Shown in pieces: positions 1 to 8,909 of a DNA stretch of 64,000 nt. Under the pieces are notes generated by a model, which saw only the letters and a list, made by a program, of their open reading frames with translations, ran no database searches and was not told the DNA's origin. The translations under genes were made by a program, and so were the position numbers. The first letter of the stretch is position 1. Each line of letters opens with the position of its first letter. The DNA comes from Bogoriella caseilytica (GTDB lineage Bacteria; Actinomycetota; Actinomycetes; Actinomycetales; Actinomycetaceae): NCBI RefSeq assembly GCF_003752405.1, contig NZ_RKHK01000001.1:1240001-1304000 (forward strand). Reading direction: 5' to 3'.

Positions 1-369
1 CTTCGGCGGCGTCCGGTTGATCTCGTCCGCCAGCAGCAGCCCGGTGAACAACGGACCCTTGCGGAACTCGAACTCTCCCTCGGACTGGTCGTACACGTAG
101 GCACCGGTCAGGTCGGCCGGGAGCAGGTCGGGCGTGAACTGGGCGCGGGTGAAGTCCAGGCCGAGGGTCTGCGCGAAAGATCGCGCCGCCAGGGTCTTGC
201 CCAGCCCCGGGAGGTCCTCCAGCAGCACGTGCCCGCCGGCCAGGATGGCTGCCAGCGCGAGCGTCAACGGCTCCCGCTTGCCGACGACGGCGCGTTCGAC
301 CTCGTCCAGCACGGCGCCCGCCTGGGCGGTGACGTGGTCGAGATCGGGGGTGGTTGGATGGGTGCTCAC
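1..369 (-). CDS. MoxR-family AAA+ ATPase (partial, cut by window edge)
   Basis: The first 123 residues of a MoxR-type AAA+ ATPase; the rest lies off the left edge. Walker A (LPGLGKT) is at about residues 53-59 and Walker B (LLLADEIN) at about 110-117, in the positions usual for MoxR. The GTG start at 369 overlaps the stop of the upstream gene (GTGA), so it is translationally coupled as third gene of a DUF4129 / small membrane protein / MoxR operon. MoxR proteins in such clusters are thought to act as chaperones for neighbouring DUF58 and transglutaminase proteins; those partners would be expected beyond the edge. Confidence 0.93.
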   Translation of the reverse strand, partial: MSTHPTTPDLDHVTAQAGAVLDEVERAVVGKREPLTLALAAILAGGHVLLEDLPGLGKTLAARSFAQTLGLDFTRAQFTPDLLPADLTGAYVYDQSEGEFEFRKGPLFTGLLLADEINRTPPK

Positions 370-872
370 AGTTTCTCGATTCGTGCGACGACGTCGGTCA
401 GGGAACGGGCGCTGATCCGGGAGCGGCCCTGGTCGGGGTCGGCAAGGTAGCGGGCGAGGGCTGGGTCCATGGCGGCGTAGGCAGCCGCGGGATCGGCCGC
501 GAGGTCGAGGCCGTGGCGGCCGAGCCGATCGGCGGAGAGCTCCCAGAGCAGGGCGTGCAGGGCCTCGCCACGATCGTCACGATCGACGCTGTCGCGCACG
601 AGGTAGCGCAGACGGGTGAGGCGCACATCCGAGGCGGAGCGGGAGATCTTGTGCTCGACCTGCTCGGCGCCGAACCAGTCCGCTTCCTGGACCAGCTCGG
701 TGTGATCGAGCAGGGTTCCCGCCACGCCCACCACGATGCCGGCCACCAGCACCGAGAACAGCACCCCCAGTAGCCACGGGCCCGGAGCGAGGTCACGGGA
801 CCACAGCACCAGGAACAGGATGGCGCCGAGAGCCAGACTGACGGCGGTCCGCGCGGCGAGCTTCTTGGTCAC
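366..872 (-). CDS. Small membrane protein of the MoxR operon
   Basis: A 168-residue protein with two adjacent hydrophobic helices near the N-terminus (about 11-25 and 32-54) and a soluble helical C-terminal half. It has no enzymatic motif that I recognise. It sits between the DUF4129 gene and the MoxR gene with 4-base stop/start overlaps on both sides, so it belongs to the same transcript and probably the same membrane assembly. Proteins of this size occur at this position in many actinobacterial MoxR/DUF58/DUF4129 clusters but have no assigned function. Confidence 0.85.
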   Translation of the reverse strand: MTKKLAARTAVSLALGAILFLVLWSRDLAPGPWLLGVLFSVLVAGIVVGVAGTLLDHTELVQEADWFGAEQVEHKISRSASDVRLTRLRYLVRDSVDRDDRGEALHALLWELSADRLGRHGLDLAADPAAAYAAMDPALARYLADPDQGRSRISARSLTDVVARIEKL

Positions 873-1663
873 GACGGCGGCCTCCGCGAGTGAGCACCCG
901 GAGCCTGTGCCACACCGGCTCCCGGACCACCCGGTCTGCCGGCGCGCTCGGCCTCAGCCCGCTCGGCATCCCGGCGGGCCACGATCGCGGCATGGACGCG
1001 CTCCAGCGAAGCGAGGGCGCGATCACGGTCCTGCGCAGCCAGGTCGAGGCGCGAGAAGCGGGCACGCCGGTAGAGAGCGGCGAGCCCGGCGATGGTGGAG
1101 CGGTCAACGTCCCAGTGGGCCAGCACCCGTTCGGTGAACTCCTGGGAGGTCTCCGAGGCGCTGCGCACCATGCCGGCGTTCTCAGCCGCATCCTCCAGCG
1201 CCACCCAGCAGGCCACGATCGCGTTGCGGGCATCGCCCTCAGTGGCCGCCCGGAGCTGAGCGCTCTCACCGGTGGCAGCAATGGCGGCGTCGAGGTCACC
1301 GAGGTCGTCCTCGGGCTGGCGGCGGTCGATCTGGCGGCCCTTCCACCAGATGAGGAGCTGGCGAACCGCCAGCACGACGGCCGCGAGGATCACGATGGCC
1401 AGCACGACGGCCAGGATGCGGTCGAGCACGTCCCAGTTGACGTCGAGTTCTGGCCGGGGCTCCTCGTCCCACTCGTCCTCGCCCCAGAGCATCTCGTCCG
1501 TGGGCTGCTCGATCTCCTCGGGCGGGGGCGGAGGCGGCGCGTCGAGGTCGGGGATGGGCAGATCGCCGGTGAACCGCGGGATCTCCGCACTGGCAGCCCA
1601 CACGAACACCAGGAGCAGCGTGGTGACTGCGCCCAGCGCCACGAAGCCCCTGCGTCGATCCAT
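869..1663 (-). CDS. DUF4129 domain-containing membrane protein
   Basis: 264 residues. One N-terminal hydrophobic segment (about 9-25) is followed by an acidic, proline-rich extracellular stretch, a second membrane helix (about 83-106) and a cytoplasmic helical domain at about 140-215. The Trp- and Arg-rich pattern of that domain (for example LAALYRRARFS) fits DUF4129. It is the first gene of the minus-strand MoxR operon and overlaps the next gene by four bases. DUF4129 proteins are typically associated with transglutaminase/MoxR/DUF58 systems of unclear function. The family call is from pattern recognition, not a profile search. Confidence 0.85.
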   Translation of the reverse strand: MDRRRGFVALGAVTTLLLVFVWAASAEIPRFTGDLPIPDLDAPPPPPPEEIEQPTDEMLWGEDEWDEEPRPELDVNWDVLDRILAVVLAIVILAAVVLAVRQLLIWWKGRQIDRRQPEDDLGDLDAAIAATGESAQLRAATEGDARNAIVACWVALEDAAENAGMVRSASETSQEFTERVLAHWDVDRSTIAGLAALYRRARFSRLDLAAQDRDRALASLERVHAAIVARRDAERAEAERAGRPGGPGAGVAQAPGAHSRRPPS

Positions 1664-1777
1664 GCGCCCACCTTACGGACGGCCGGGCCCACATGCGCGA
1701 CCCGGGGCTGGCAACCGCTCCGCGACAATCTGGCAGCCTGGCCGCAAAGCTGGCGCCGCCAGTGACACAAGCTGGGC

Positions 1778-2743
1778 ATGAACACCTCGCAGACCAACCC
1801 CCGGCCCACCACCGCCCTGCTGGCTGCCAGCGCCTCTGCGGCGCTGTTGCTGGCCGCCTGCGGCGAGGGCGGAAGCGACCCGGCCGCCGCACCCGATGAA
1901 GGCGAGCTGCTGACCACACGACACGCGGTCACCGTCCTCGATGACGGTGACGGCCCGGAACTCTGCCTGGGCGGGGTCATGGAGTCCTACCCGCCGCAGT
2001 GCGGAGGCCCGGAGCTGCTCGGCTTCGAGTGGCCCGAGGGGAGCTACGAGGAGGAAGCGGGTGTGCGCTGGGGCATCTACGTCGTCCGCGGGCACTACGA
2101 CAGCGCGGCGCAGACCTTCGAGGTCGCCGAGATCGGCGCCGAGGAGGACGCTCCGGCCCATGCCGGCGATGAGCACGACCTGGGCACCCTCTGCGAGGAA
2201 CCCGACGGTGGGTGGCAGGTAGTCGATCCGGAGCGCACCACGGACGAGGACATGCAGGCGGTGTACGAGGCCGCCCAGGAGCTGCCTGGTTATGCCGGAG
2301 CGTGGATGGACCAGTCCCGTAACCCGGTAGGACCCGAGGACGTCAACGAGGCAGCCGGCGCCGTCGAGAGCGGAGAGCTGAGCGACGAGGAGTTGGTCGA
2401 GCTCGAAGGAGCGATGAACGATCCGGAGTACGTGACCGTCAACGTCCGGGTCACCGAGGACCCGGAGGGGGCCTACGACGAACTCCGCGAGATCTGGGGC
2501 GGCGCTCTGTGCGTGGCGGAAGCCGAGCGCACCGAGGCCGAGCTGAGGGAGATCCAGGACGAACTGCACGATCACATCGATGGCTTGCTGGCCAGCTACA
2601 CCGAGACCCGCTCCGATCAGGTGGTCGTCGATGTCGTCTACGACGACGGCACTGTGCAGCAGCAGCTCGATGGTGAGTACGGCGAGGGCGTGGTCCGGGT
2701 CGTCCCCGCGCTGATTCCCGCCGAGGAGCTTTCCGGGGAGTGA
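1778..2743 (+). CDS. Acidic secreted lipoprotein of unknown function
   Basis: 321 residues with a clear lipoprotein signal: a short polar N-terminus, an Ala/Leu-rich helix and the lipobox LLAAC with the modified Cys at about residue 28. The mature part is strongly acidic (many Glu and Asp), which suits an extracytoplasmic protein. I see no family motif. It stands alone between the divergent MoxR operon and the convergent YyaL gene, with about 115 bases upstream. It probably sits on the outer face of the membrane; substrate and role are unknown. Confidence 0.8.
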   Translation: MNTSQTNPRPTTALLAASASAALLLAACGEGGSDPAAAPDEGELLTTRHAVTVLDDGDGPELCLGGVMESYPPQCGGPELLGFEWPEGSYEEEAGVRWGIYVVRGHYDSAAQTFEVAEIGAEEDAPAHAGDEHDLGTLCEEPDGGWQVVDPERTTDEDMQAVYEAAQELPGYAGAWMDQSRNPVGPEDVNEAAGAVESGELSDEELVELEGAMNDPEYVTVNVRVTEDPEGAYDELREIWGGALCVAEAERTEAELREIQDELHDHIDGLLASYTETRSDQVVVDVVYDDGTVQQQLDGEYGEGVVRVVPALIPAEELSGE

Positions 2744-2768
2744 CCGCGATCCCCGCCGCCCGGCGTCC

Positions 2769-4805
2769 TCAGCGGCGCAGGGCGGCGGTGAGTTCCTCGA
2801 CGGTGGTCACCGGACGGTCGCAGACGAAACCGCGGCACACGTAGGCCGCAGCCTCCCCGCCCACCAGCGGGCGCTGGGCGAGCAGCGGGATACCTGCGGC
2901 GTCGGGCTCACCGGCGGTGAGCACCAGGCCCGGCGAGGTCGAGTGCCGCACGGCGCGTTCCAGGCCTGCACGGCCCGCGGCGTTCGGCGGGCCGACGACG
3001 GCGACCTGCAGCGGACCCGCGAGCTGTGCCTCGGCCACCGCCAGGGTCCAGCTCGCGAAGCGCGGCTCCTGACGGGCGATCGCACCTGCCGCAGCCACGG
3101 CACGCTCAGCCAGCTCGCGGTGCTCGGTGGAACCGGTCAGCGCGGCCGACGTGGTCAGGGCGCCGGCGAGCGCGGACGTTCCCGAGGGCTCGACGTTGTC
3201 GGTGAGATCGCGGGGGCGGGTGATGAGGCCCTCGCTCGCCACGCGATCCTCGGCGACGTCGTAGAAGCCGCCGTCGTCGCCGAAGAGCTCGACCGCCGTT
3301 TCCAGCAGGCGGGTGGCCTCGTGCAGGTATCGGGCCTCGCCGGTGGCCTGGTGCAGGGCCAGCAAGCCTTCGGCGAGGTCGCCGTAGTCGGCCGCCACGC
3401 CCTCGGCTGATCCGGCCACGCCGTCGCGCGAAACGCGGCGTAGCCTGCCGTCCACGAGGTGCCGGTCCAACAGCAGCTCGGCGCAGGTGCGCGCGGCGCT
3501 CAGGTAGCGCGGCTCCTCCAGCAGGGCCCCGACCTCGGCCAGCGCGGCGATCGCGAGACCGTTCCAGGCGGTGACCACCTTGTCGTCGCGGGCTGGCTGC
3601 GGGCGCTGCGCCCGGGCGGTGAGCAAACGCTGACGCGCCTCCTCCCACCACTCCGGGTCGGCCGGGTCGGACCGGAGCTGCAGAGTGGAGGCGCCGTGCT
3701 CGAAGGTGCCCGCCTCGGTGACGCCGAGGAGTTCAGCGGCGCGGGCGCCGTCGTCCGGGCCGAGTGCCTCGGCGAGCTGGGCGGGGGTCCACGCGTAGGT
3801 CAAGCCCTCGACGCTGTGGCCGGCCTCGTCAGTGGCATCGGCATCGAGCGCCGAGGCGAAAGCGCCCTCGGCGGTGCCGAGGTCGCGGAGGAGGAACTCC
3901 GCGGTCTCCCGTACCACCCGCTTCGCAAGGTCCGCCGTCGCGCCGTGGTCCGGAGCGGCGTCTGCCGCGCTGAGCGAGCGCCAGAGGTGGAGGTAGGTGC
4001 GCAGGAGCTGCGCGTTGTCGTAGAGCATCTTCTCGAAGTGCGGCACCACCCATTCGGCGTCCACGGAGTACCGGGCGAAGCCGCCGGCGAGCTGGTCGTA
4101 CATGCCGCCACGGCCCATGGCCTCGGCGGTCTCGGTGACCATGCGCAAGGCCTCGGCGGAGCCGGTGCGCCCATGGTGGCGCAGCAGGAACTCCAGCGCC
4201 ATCGACGGCGGAAATTTCGGGGCGCCGCCGAAGCCGCCGTTGCTCGGATCGAACTGCCCGGCCAGGGTGGTGACGGCGGCGTCGAGAGCGTGCGCGTCCA
4301 GTGGGCTGGAAGGTCCCGACCGCGCCATGCCACCCAGAGCCTCAGTCACGGTGGCCGAGGAACTGAGCACCTGCTCGCGGCGGTCGGTCCAGGCCTCCTG
4401 GACGGCGTCCAGCACACGCAGGAAGTGGACCTTGGGGTAGTAGGTGCCGCAGAAGAAGGGCTCGCCCCCGGGGGTGAGGAAGGCGGTCATCGGCCACCCG
4501 CCGTGGCCGGTCATCGCAGTAGTGGCGGCCATGTAGATGGCGTCGACGTCGGGCCGCTCCTCCCGGTCCACCTTGACCGGCACGAAGCCGGCGTTCATCA
4601 CCTCGGCGACCTGGTCATCCTCGAAGGACTCGTGGGCCATCACGTGGCACCAGTGGCAGGCGGCGTAGCCCACTGAGAGCAGGATCGGCACGTCGCGACG
4701 GCGCGCCTCGGCGAAGGCCTCCGGCCCCCACTCCAGCCAGTCGACCGGGTTGCCGGCGTGCTGGAGGAGGTACGGCGAGGCGGCGGCTGCAAGTCGGTTG
4801 GCCAT
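2769..4805 (-). CDS. YyaL/SSP411-like thioredoxin-fold (DUF255) protein
   Basis: 678 residues, the usual length for the YyaL/spermatogenesis-associated protein 20 family. The N-terminus ([20 protein letters not shown]) is a hallmark of the family. The thioredoxin-like domain has a CHWC motif at Cys50/Cys53. The C-terminal two thirds is an alpha/alpha toroid like those of N-acylglucosamine 2-epimerases and glycosidases. The biochemical role is unsettled. It is convergent with the lipoprotein gene and divergent from the next gene, so probably monocistronic. Confidence 0.93.
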   Translation of the reverse strand: MANRLAAAASPYLLQHAGNPVDWLEWGPEAFAEARRRDVPILLSVGYAACHWCHVMAHESFEDDQVAEVMNAGFVPVKVDREERPDVDAIYMAATTAMTGHGGWPMTAFLTPGGEPFFCGTYYPKVHFLRVLDAVQEAWTDRREQVLSSSATVTEALGGMARSGPSSPLDAHALDAAVTTLAGQFDPSNGGFGGAPKFPPSMALEFLLRHHGRTGSAEALRMVTETAEAMGRGGMYDQLAGGFARYSVDAEWVVPHFEKMLYDNAQLLRTYLHLWRSLSAADAAPDHGATADLAKRVVRETAEFLLRDLGTAEGAFASALDADATDEAGHSVEGLTYAWTPAQLAEALGPDDGARAAELLGVTEAGTFEHGASTLQLRSDPADPEWWEEARQRLLTARAQRPQPARDDKVVTAWNGLAIAALAEVGALLEEPRYLSAARTCAELLLDRHLVDGRLRRVSRDGVAGSAEGVAADYGDLAEGLLALHQATGEARYLHEATRLLETAVELFGDDGGFYDVAEDRVASEGLITRPRDLTDNVEPSGTSALAGALTTSAALTGSTEHRELAERAVAAAGAIARQEPRFASWTLAVAEAQLAGPLQVAVVGPPNAAGRAGLERAVRHSTSPGLVLTAGEPDAAGIPLLAQRPLVGGEAAAYVCRGFVCDRPVTTVEELTAALRR

Positions 4806-4908
4806 TCCTCGATGGTCCCCGCTGCAGGACCGCGCCGCAGCTTGGGACCCGATCAGCCACCAGCCTGCACTCCGCCCCTGCGCCCATGGGCAGCGCTACT
4901 CTCAGTGC

Positions 4909-5748
4909 GTGACCGAGCACAGCGCGCCGATCCTCCCCCTGGGCCAGCTGCCCCGGCCTGCTACCGGAGCGGATCTCGCCAGGCGACTTCACACCGCGCT
5001 GAGCCGCTACTCCACCGAGGAACTCACCGGCCTCGACAACGCCACCATCGCGGCCACACTCGACGGGCAGGACATCGCCACGCTCGACATTGATCTCAGC
5101 GGCGTGGCCGTGGACGGGGACCCCAAGGAGGTCCAGGACACCCCACCCAAGATCCTCAGCAGCGCCCCGGCCGTGGTCCGCCGCGTGACGGTGAGGGCGC
5201 ACCCGATCCGGATCATGGGCGCGGCGGTCGATGTGCGTGCCGAAGCAGAGGACTTTCCCATCGCCTGGCTGGAGGGCGCGGATCAGTCGCTCTGGCTCGA
5301 TATGCCCGAAACCGCAGAACCGACCCAGGCCTTCGTGCGCATGGCGGTCAACCAGGACGAGCTCCTCGAGGTCGTGCGCGGCCACGCCCGGGCGGCGGCC
5401 TCAGAGGCCGGAGTCACGCTCGCCCGGCTCGATGTCACCCTCCGCTCCAGCGGGCGCAGGAGCGTGCACGTCAGGGGGTTCGCCAAGATCCGCAAGGGCG
5501 TTCTCTCCGCCTCGGCACGCTTCCGGGCGGATCTCAATCTGGCGGACGACATGATGCTGTCCATCAGCAAGATCAAGCTCTCCAGTGGCAATCCGTTGGT
5601 GGCCGTCGTGCTGTTGTTCGCCCGGAACCACATCGACACCAGCGACCGGCGCATCGACCTCAATGCCGACATGTCACCGGGCCTGCGGGTGGTCGACGCG
5701 GGCCTGGAGACCGGCACCGACCTGGTGCTCACGGCGCGTCTCGGCTGA
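4909..5748 (+). CDS. Conserved hypothetical protein (possibly DUF2993/LmeA-like)
   Basis: I chose the GTG at 4909 because longer reading of the frame runs into the divergent YyaL gene. This gives 279 residues without signal peptide or membrane helix. The protein alternates short beta segments such as LDIDLSGVAVDG and VDVRAEAEDFPIAWLEG, and ends with paired strands around MMLSISKIKLSSGNPLV. That pattern is reminiscent of the lipid-binding DUF2993 (LmeA) fold, but the usual export signal is missing, so the resemblance is weak. It is convergent with the kinase gene downstream. Confidence 0.75.
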   Translation: MTEHSAPILPLGQLPRPATGADLARRLHTALSRYSTEELTGLDNATIAATLDGQDIATLDIDLSGVAVDGDPKEVQDTPPKILSSAPAVVRRVTVRAHPIRIMGAAVDVRAEAEDFPIAWLEGADQSLWLDMPETAEPTQAFVRMAVNQDELLEVVRGHARAAASEAGVTLARLDVTLRSSGRRSVHVRGFAKIRKGVLSASARFRADLNLADDMMLSISKIKLSSGNPLVAVVLLFARNHIDTSDRRIDLNADMSPGLRVVDAGLETGTDLVLTARLG

Positions 5749-5809
5749 GGCCGGGCCCGGCGCTCACCGGCCGGCGCCCCTGTTCACACTCCGTCGCCAG
5801 CGCGCGAGG

Positions 5810-6376
5810 TCACTGACCGCGAAGGCCGGACGTATCGATGACCAGGTCGGCCAGCCGCTCGGGCTGGTGGCGCCGCAGATGCTCAGCCTCTTGCGCTGCC
5901 CACCGGTCCCAGTGCGGGCGGAAGGTCTCGCCATCCCGAGTCAGTGCCCGCTCGCGGCGGAGCCCGCTCTCAGCGGTCAGCCACACCCGGTAGGTGGCCG
6001 CCGCAGCCGAGAGCGGCGTCAACGCCCCCACGCCCTCAACCAGCAGGGGTGGGCCAGGCAGGACGGTGTGCCGCGCGATCACACGCCCGAGGTTCCAGTC
6101 GTACTCCTGCCAGTGGCCGGCCTCTCCGCGGCTCAGCGGCCGTACCAGATCCTGCGCTGCGGCCTGGGCTGCTGCCCACAGCCCATCCCACCCCTGATAC
6201 ATGGCGTCGAGGGCCACCAGCCGGGGCGCTGCACCCGCTTCCCGCGCGGCACCGATCAACCGGCGAGCCAGCGTGGTCTTGCCCGAGCCGGAGCGCCCGT
6301 CGACCAGCACGATGGCCCCGGGATCGAGCAGATGCGGCAACATGGTGCGCACCGCCCGCTCCGAGCTCATCGCCAT
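5810..6376 (-). CDS. P-loop NTPase, uridine-kinase-like
   Basis: 188 residues, probably a cytosolic kinase of small molecules. The Walker A motif GRSGSGKTT lies at about residues 27-35. A DWN element and an LLVEGVGAL segment (about 110-120) resemble the uridine kinase/phosphoribulokinase fold. The C-terminal part has a lid-like Arg-rich stretch (LRRERALTRDG). The natural substrate cannot be read from the sequence. It lies 18 bases downstream of citrate synthase on the opposite reading side (both on minus), so they could be cotranscribed with citrate synthase as a tail gene only if transcription reads on from 6395. Confidence 0.8.
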   Translation of the reverse strand: MAMSSERAVRTMLPHLLDPGAIVLVDGRSGSGKTTLARRLIGAAREAGAAPRLVALDAMYQGWDGLWAAAQAAAQDLVRPLSRGEAGHWQEYDWNLGRVIARHTVLPGPPLLVEGVGALTPLSAAAATYRVWLTAESGLRRERALTRDGETFRPHWDRWAAQEAEHLRRHQPERLADLVIDTSGLRGQ

Positions 6377-6394
6377 CCGGTCAGCCTAGAGCGC

Positions 6395-7486
6395 TCAAGA
6401 TGCGCGCAGGGCGTTCAGCGCCACCTCGCGCTGCCCGACGTAGCGGGCCGAGGGCCGGATGATCTTCCCCAGCTCCTTCTGCTCCAGGGCGTGCGCGCTC
6501 CAGCCGGCCATGCGCGCGCAGGCGAAGAGCGTGGTGAACAGGCTCGCCGGGATCCGGGCGAGGTCGAGCACCACCGCCGCCCAGAACTCCACGTTCGTGG
6601 CGAGCACCCGGTCGGGCTTGCGTGCCTGCAGCTCGGCCAGAGCGGCCACCTCCAGGGCGCGAGCGGCCTCGAAGCGCGGGGCGCCGAGGCGCTCGGCTGC
6701 GGACCGCAGGAGGCGCGCCCGTGGGTCCTCCGCCCGGTAGATCGCGTGCCCGAAGCCCATCAGGCGCTGCCCGGCATCGAGCACGCCGCGAACGACGGCG
6801 CCCGCATCGCCGGTGCGCTCGACCTCCTCGATCAGCGACAGTGCGCGCGAGGGCGCGCCGCCGTGCAGTGGCCCGGAAAGCGCCCCGACCGCGCCGGACA
6901 ACGCAGCCGAAGCATCCGCCCCGGTGGAGGCGATGACGCGAGCGGTGAAGGTCGAGGCATTCATTCCGTGCTCAGCGGCGGTGATCCAGTAGCTCTCCAC
7001 GGCCTGGACGTGGCGCGGGTCGGGCTCTCCCTGCCAGCGGATCATGAAGCGTTCGGCTGCGCTACGGCCGTCCTCGACCACGCGCTGGGGCACCACGGCG
7101 CCCAGGCCGCGCGCCGACTGCGCGGCGAGGGCGTGAGCGGTGGCCGTGGCCTGGGCCAGGTCCTCCCGGGCCTGTGCCGCATCGATGTCCACGAACGGGC
7201 GCATACCCAAGCGCGGCGCCAGTGATGCCAGGCCGGCCTGCAGGTCCGCGCGGGGATCCCCCGTGGCCGGCAGCACTGCACCGGGCTCCGCGGCGGGAAG
7301 CCGCGTGTTCGGATCGCCGTCCACGAGCAGACCCCAGACGGCGTCGAAGTTCAGCACTCCGACCAGTTCTTCGACATCGACGCCGCGGTATCGAAGCGTG
7401 CCACCGGCGCGGTCGGGCTCGGCGATGTGGGTCTCGAAGGCGACGACGCCGGCGAGTCCGGGACGCAGGGCTGCGGTATCAGTCAT
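6395..7486 (-). CDS. Citrate synthase (citrate synthase 2 type)
   Basis: Condenses oxaloacetate with acetyl-CoA. 363 residues from the ATG at 7486; an in-frame ATG at 7513 is possible. Catalytic landmarks are all present: His173 in AEHGMNAST, the LHGG loop at about 208-211, His248 in the GFGHAIYRAEDPRA signature, and NVEFW at about 298-302. The last has Glu where classical enzymes have Asp, which as I recall is usual in actinobacterial citrate synthase 2 proteins. A second, HTH-fused citrate synthase lies just upstream on the same strand. A 29-base palindrome begins three bases upstream of the ATG. Confidence 0.93.
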   Translation of the reverse strand: MTDTAALRPGLAGVVAFETHIAEPDRAGGTLRYRGVDVEELVGVLNFDAVWGLLVDGDPNTRLPAAEPGAVLPATGDPRADLQAGLASLAPRLGMRPFVDIDAAQAREDLAQATATAHALAAQSARGLGAVVPQRVVEDGRSAAERFMIRWQGEPDPRHVQAVESYWITAAEHGMNASTFTARVIASTGADASAALSGAVGALSGPLHGGAPSRALSLIEEVERTGDAGAVVRGVLDAGQRLMGFGHAIYRAEDPRARLLRSAAERLGAPRFEAARALEVAALAELQARKPDRVLATNVEFWAAVVLDLARIPASLFTTLFACARMAGWSAHALEQKELGKIIRPSARYVGQREVALNALRAS

Positions 7487-7488
7487 GC

Positions 7489-7517
7489 CGTCATGCTGGC
7501 CGCCTGCCAGCATGACG
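7489..7517. promoter_or_regulatory. Perfect palindrome at citrate synthase start
   Basis: Arms CGTCATGCTGGC (7489-7500) and GCCAGCATGACG (7506-7517) are perfect reverse complements across a 5-base centre. The palindrome covers the region immediately upstream of the ATG at 7486 and includes the alternative ATG at 7513. Next to it lie TTGA-N5-TCAA (7524-7536) and a 14-base palindrome ACCTCGCGCGAGGT (7536-7549). It could be an operator or an mRNA hairpin hiding the start. Confidence 0.6.
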
Positions 7518-7570
7518 CAGATATTGACGGAATCAACCTCGCGCGAGGTCGCCTCCCGTGCGAGTCCACC

Positions 7571-7603
7571 CCCGTGCGTGCAAGATCACCGCGTGCGCAC
7601 GGG
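7571..7603 (-). terminator. Possible hairpin after HTH-citrate synthase
   Basis: Inverted arms CCCGTGCG (7571-7578) and CGCACGGG (7596-7603) lie 20-50 bases beyond the stop of the HTH-citrate synthase (minus strand). There is no T-run, so it is only a weak terminator candidate. Confidence 0.3.
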
Positions 7604-7623
7604 CAACCACCGTGGCCTCAGCC

Positions 7624-8817
7624 TCAGCCTCCGGCGACGGCGCGCGGGCGGTATCGCAGACCGTGTGGCTGTTCCTCCAGCATGTGTGCCGTCCAGCCCA
7701 CCATGCGCGCCACCGCAAAGATGACCGCCGGGGCGCGATCATCCAGCCCGCCAGCCACCGTGAGGGCCGCAAGGGCGAGATCGACATTCGGCCAGGCGCC
7801 ATGGCGACGCAGGACTTCCGTGCTCAGGCTTTCCACGGCCGCCGCGCCCTCGGGCGACAGAGCGGCCACACGCTCCAGAAGGAGCTCTGCTCGCGGGTCG
7901 GTCTGCTCGTAGACCGCATGGCCGAACCCCGCGGCCGGCGGTCCGACCAGCCCGCCGCGCTCCATCCACTCGCGCAGCAGCACGGCCGCACGGATCCCGG
8001 CGCCGCCATGGCGCGAGCCGCGCAGGACCGCCAACCCCGCCAGGAGGCAGGACCACGGGTCGGCGCGGGTGCTGGCGGCAATCCGCACCGCCAGCGTGGA
8101 CGCGGCCAGCTCATGATCCATCAGCACCACCAGCGCAGTCTCGATCGCGGCGAACTCAGCAGGCCCGGCCGTCCGCCCCGCGAGCGCGCGCCACAGCTCG
8201 CCGGCCACTCTCCCGGGCTGCTCGGCCACCGGAGCGCCCGGGGCCACACCACCTCGCGTCGGGCGATTCGGAGCATCCCCTCCCGCCACCCCCACCACTG
8301 CGGGCGCGAGCTGGATGGCGCCACGCGCCACCGTGAGGACGTGCTCCCGTCCGAGATCCTCGCGGTGCTCATCGGCTGCTCCGGCGAGCGTCAGCGCCAG
8401 CACGAGCCGGTCACGGGGATCAGCTGCCCCCGCGACCGCCACCTGCTCGGCAGCGCGTCGCCAGTCGGGGTGCACCGGGGGCCATGGCACGCTGTCGTCC
8501 TGCCAGACCAGGGCCGCGGCCTGCTCGAATCCCTGCCCGGCCAGGTCCCCGATGTCGTGACCTCGGAGGAGGAGCCGCCCCCGCGGATCGAGGGAGGTGA
8601 CGTCCGACTCGATCAGGGTGCTCACCACGCCCGCGCGGGAGCGGGCGCGCTCGGCGGCGAGGCCGAGCACTTCCGCGCGGTCGAAGAAGGAGACGCGGCG
8701 ACCCTCGACCACCTCGCTGACGCGCCCCAGCACACCGCGCGAGACGTAGGCGTAGACGGTGCTCGGTCGCACCCCCAGCGCCTCGGCCGCCTGCGCTGTC
8801 GTCAATCGTGCCTCCAC
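7624..8817 (-). CDS. Citrate synthase with N-terminal helix-turn-helix domain
   Basis: 397 residues from a GTG start. Residues 1-50 form an excisionase/MerR-like helix-turn-helix (LTTAQAAEALGVRPSTVYAYVSRG) with a wing (GRRVSFF). The remainder is a citrate synthase fold with His235 (MDHELAAST), His270 (SRHGG), His300 (GFGHAVYEQTDPRA) and Asp346 (PNVD). All catalytic positions are therefore kept. HTH-citrate synthase fusions are known from actinobacteria and some proteobacteria, but their role is poorly defined; a metabolite-sensing regulator or an enzyme that binds its own promoter are both plausible. It lies 137 bases upstream of the stand-alone citrate synthase. Confidence 0.9.
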   Translation of the reverse strand: MEARLTTAQAAEALGVRPSTVYAYVSRGVLGRVSEVVEGRRVSFFDRAEVLGLAAERARSRAGVVSTLIESDVTSLDPRGRLLLRGHDIGDLAGQGFEQAAALVWQDDSVPWPPVHPDWRRAAEQVAVAGAADPRDRLVLALTLAGAADEHREDLGREHVLTVARGAIQLAPAVVGVAGGDAPNRPTRGGVAPGAPVAEQPGRVAGELWRALAGRTAGPAEFAAIETALVVLMDHELAASTLAVRIAASTRADPWSCLLAGLAVLRGSRHGGAGIRAAVLLREWMERGGLVGPPAAGFGHAVYEQTDPRAELLLERVAALSPEGAAAVESLSTEVLRRHGAWPNVDLALAALTVAGGLDDRAPAVIFAVARMVGWTAHMLEEQPHGLRYRPRAVAGG

Positions 8818-8909
8818 GCTCGCATCGTGCCACTCGCGGCTGGGATGCGGGAGCGGTCACCCGGTGCCACCGTGGGTTCCACGCCCCACGCAAAGCGAGA
8901 GGACTACCC

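Noticed and set aside
5585-7225. 546-codon plus-strand frame
   Set aside because: It runs through the end of one gene and antisense to the kinase and citrate synthase; its composition (Arg, Pro, Gln) is shadow-like.
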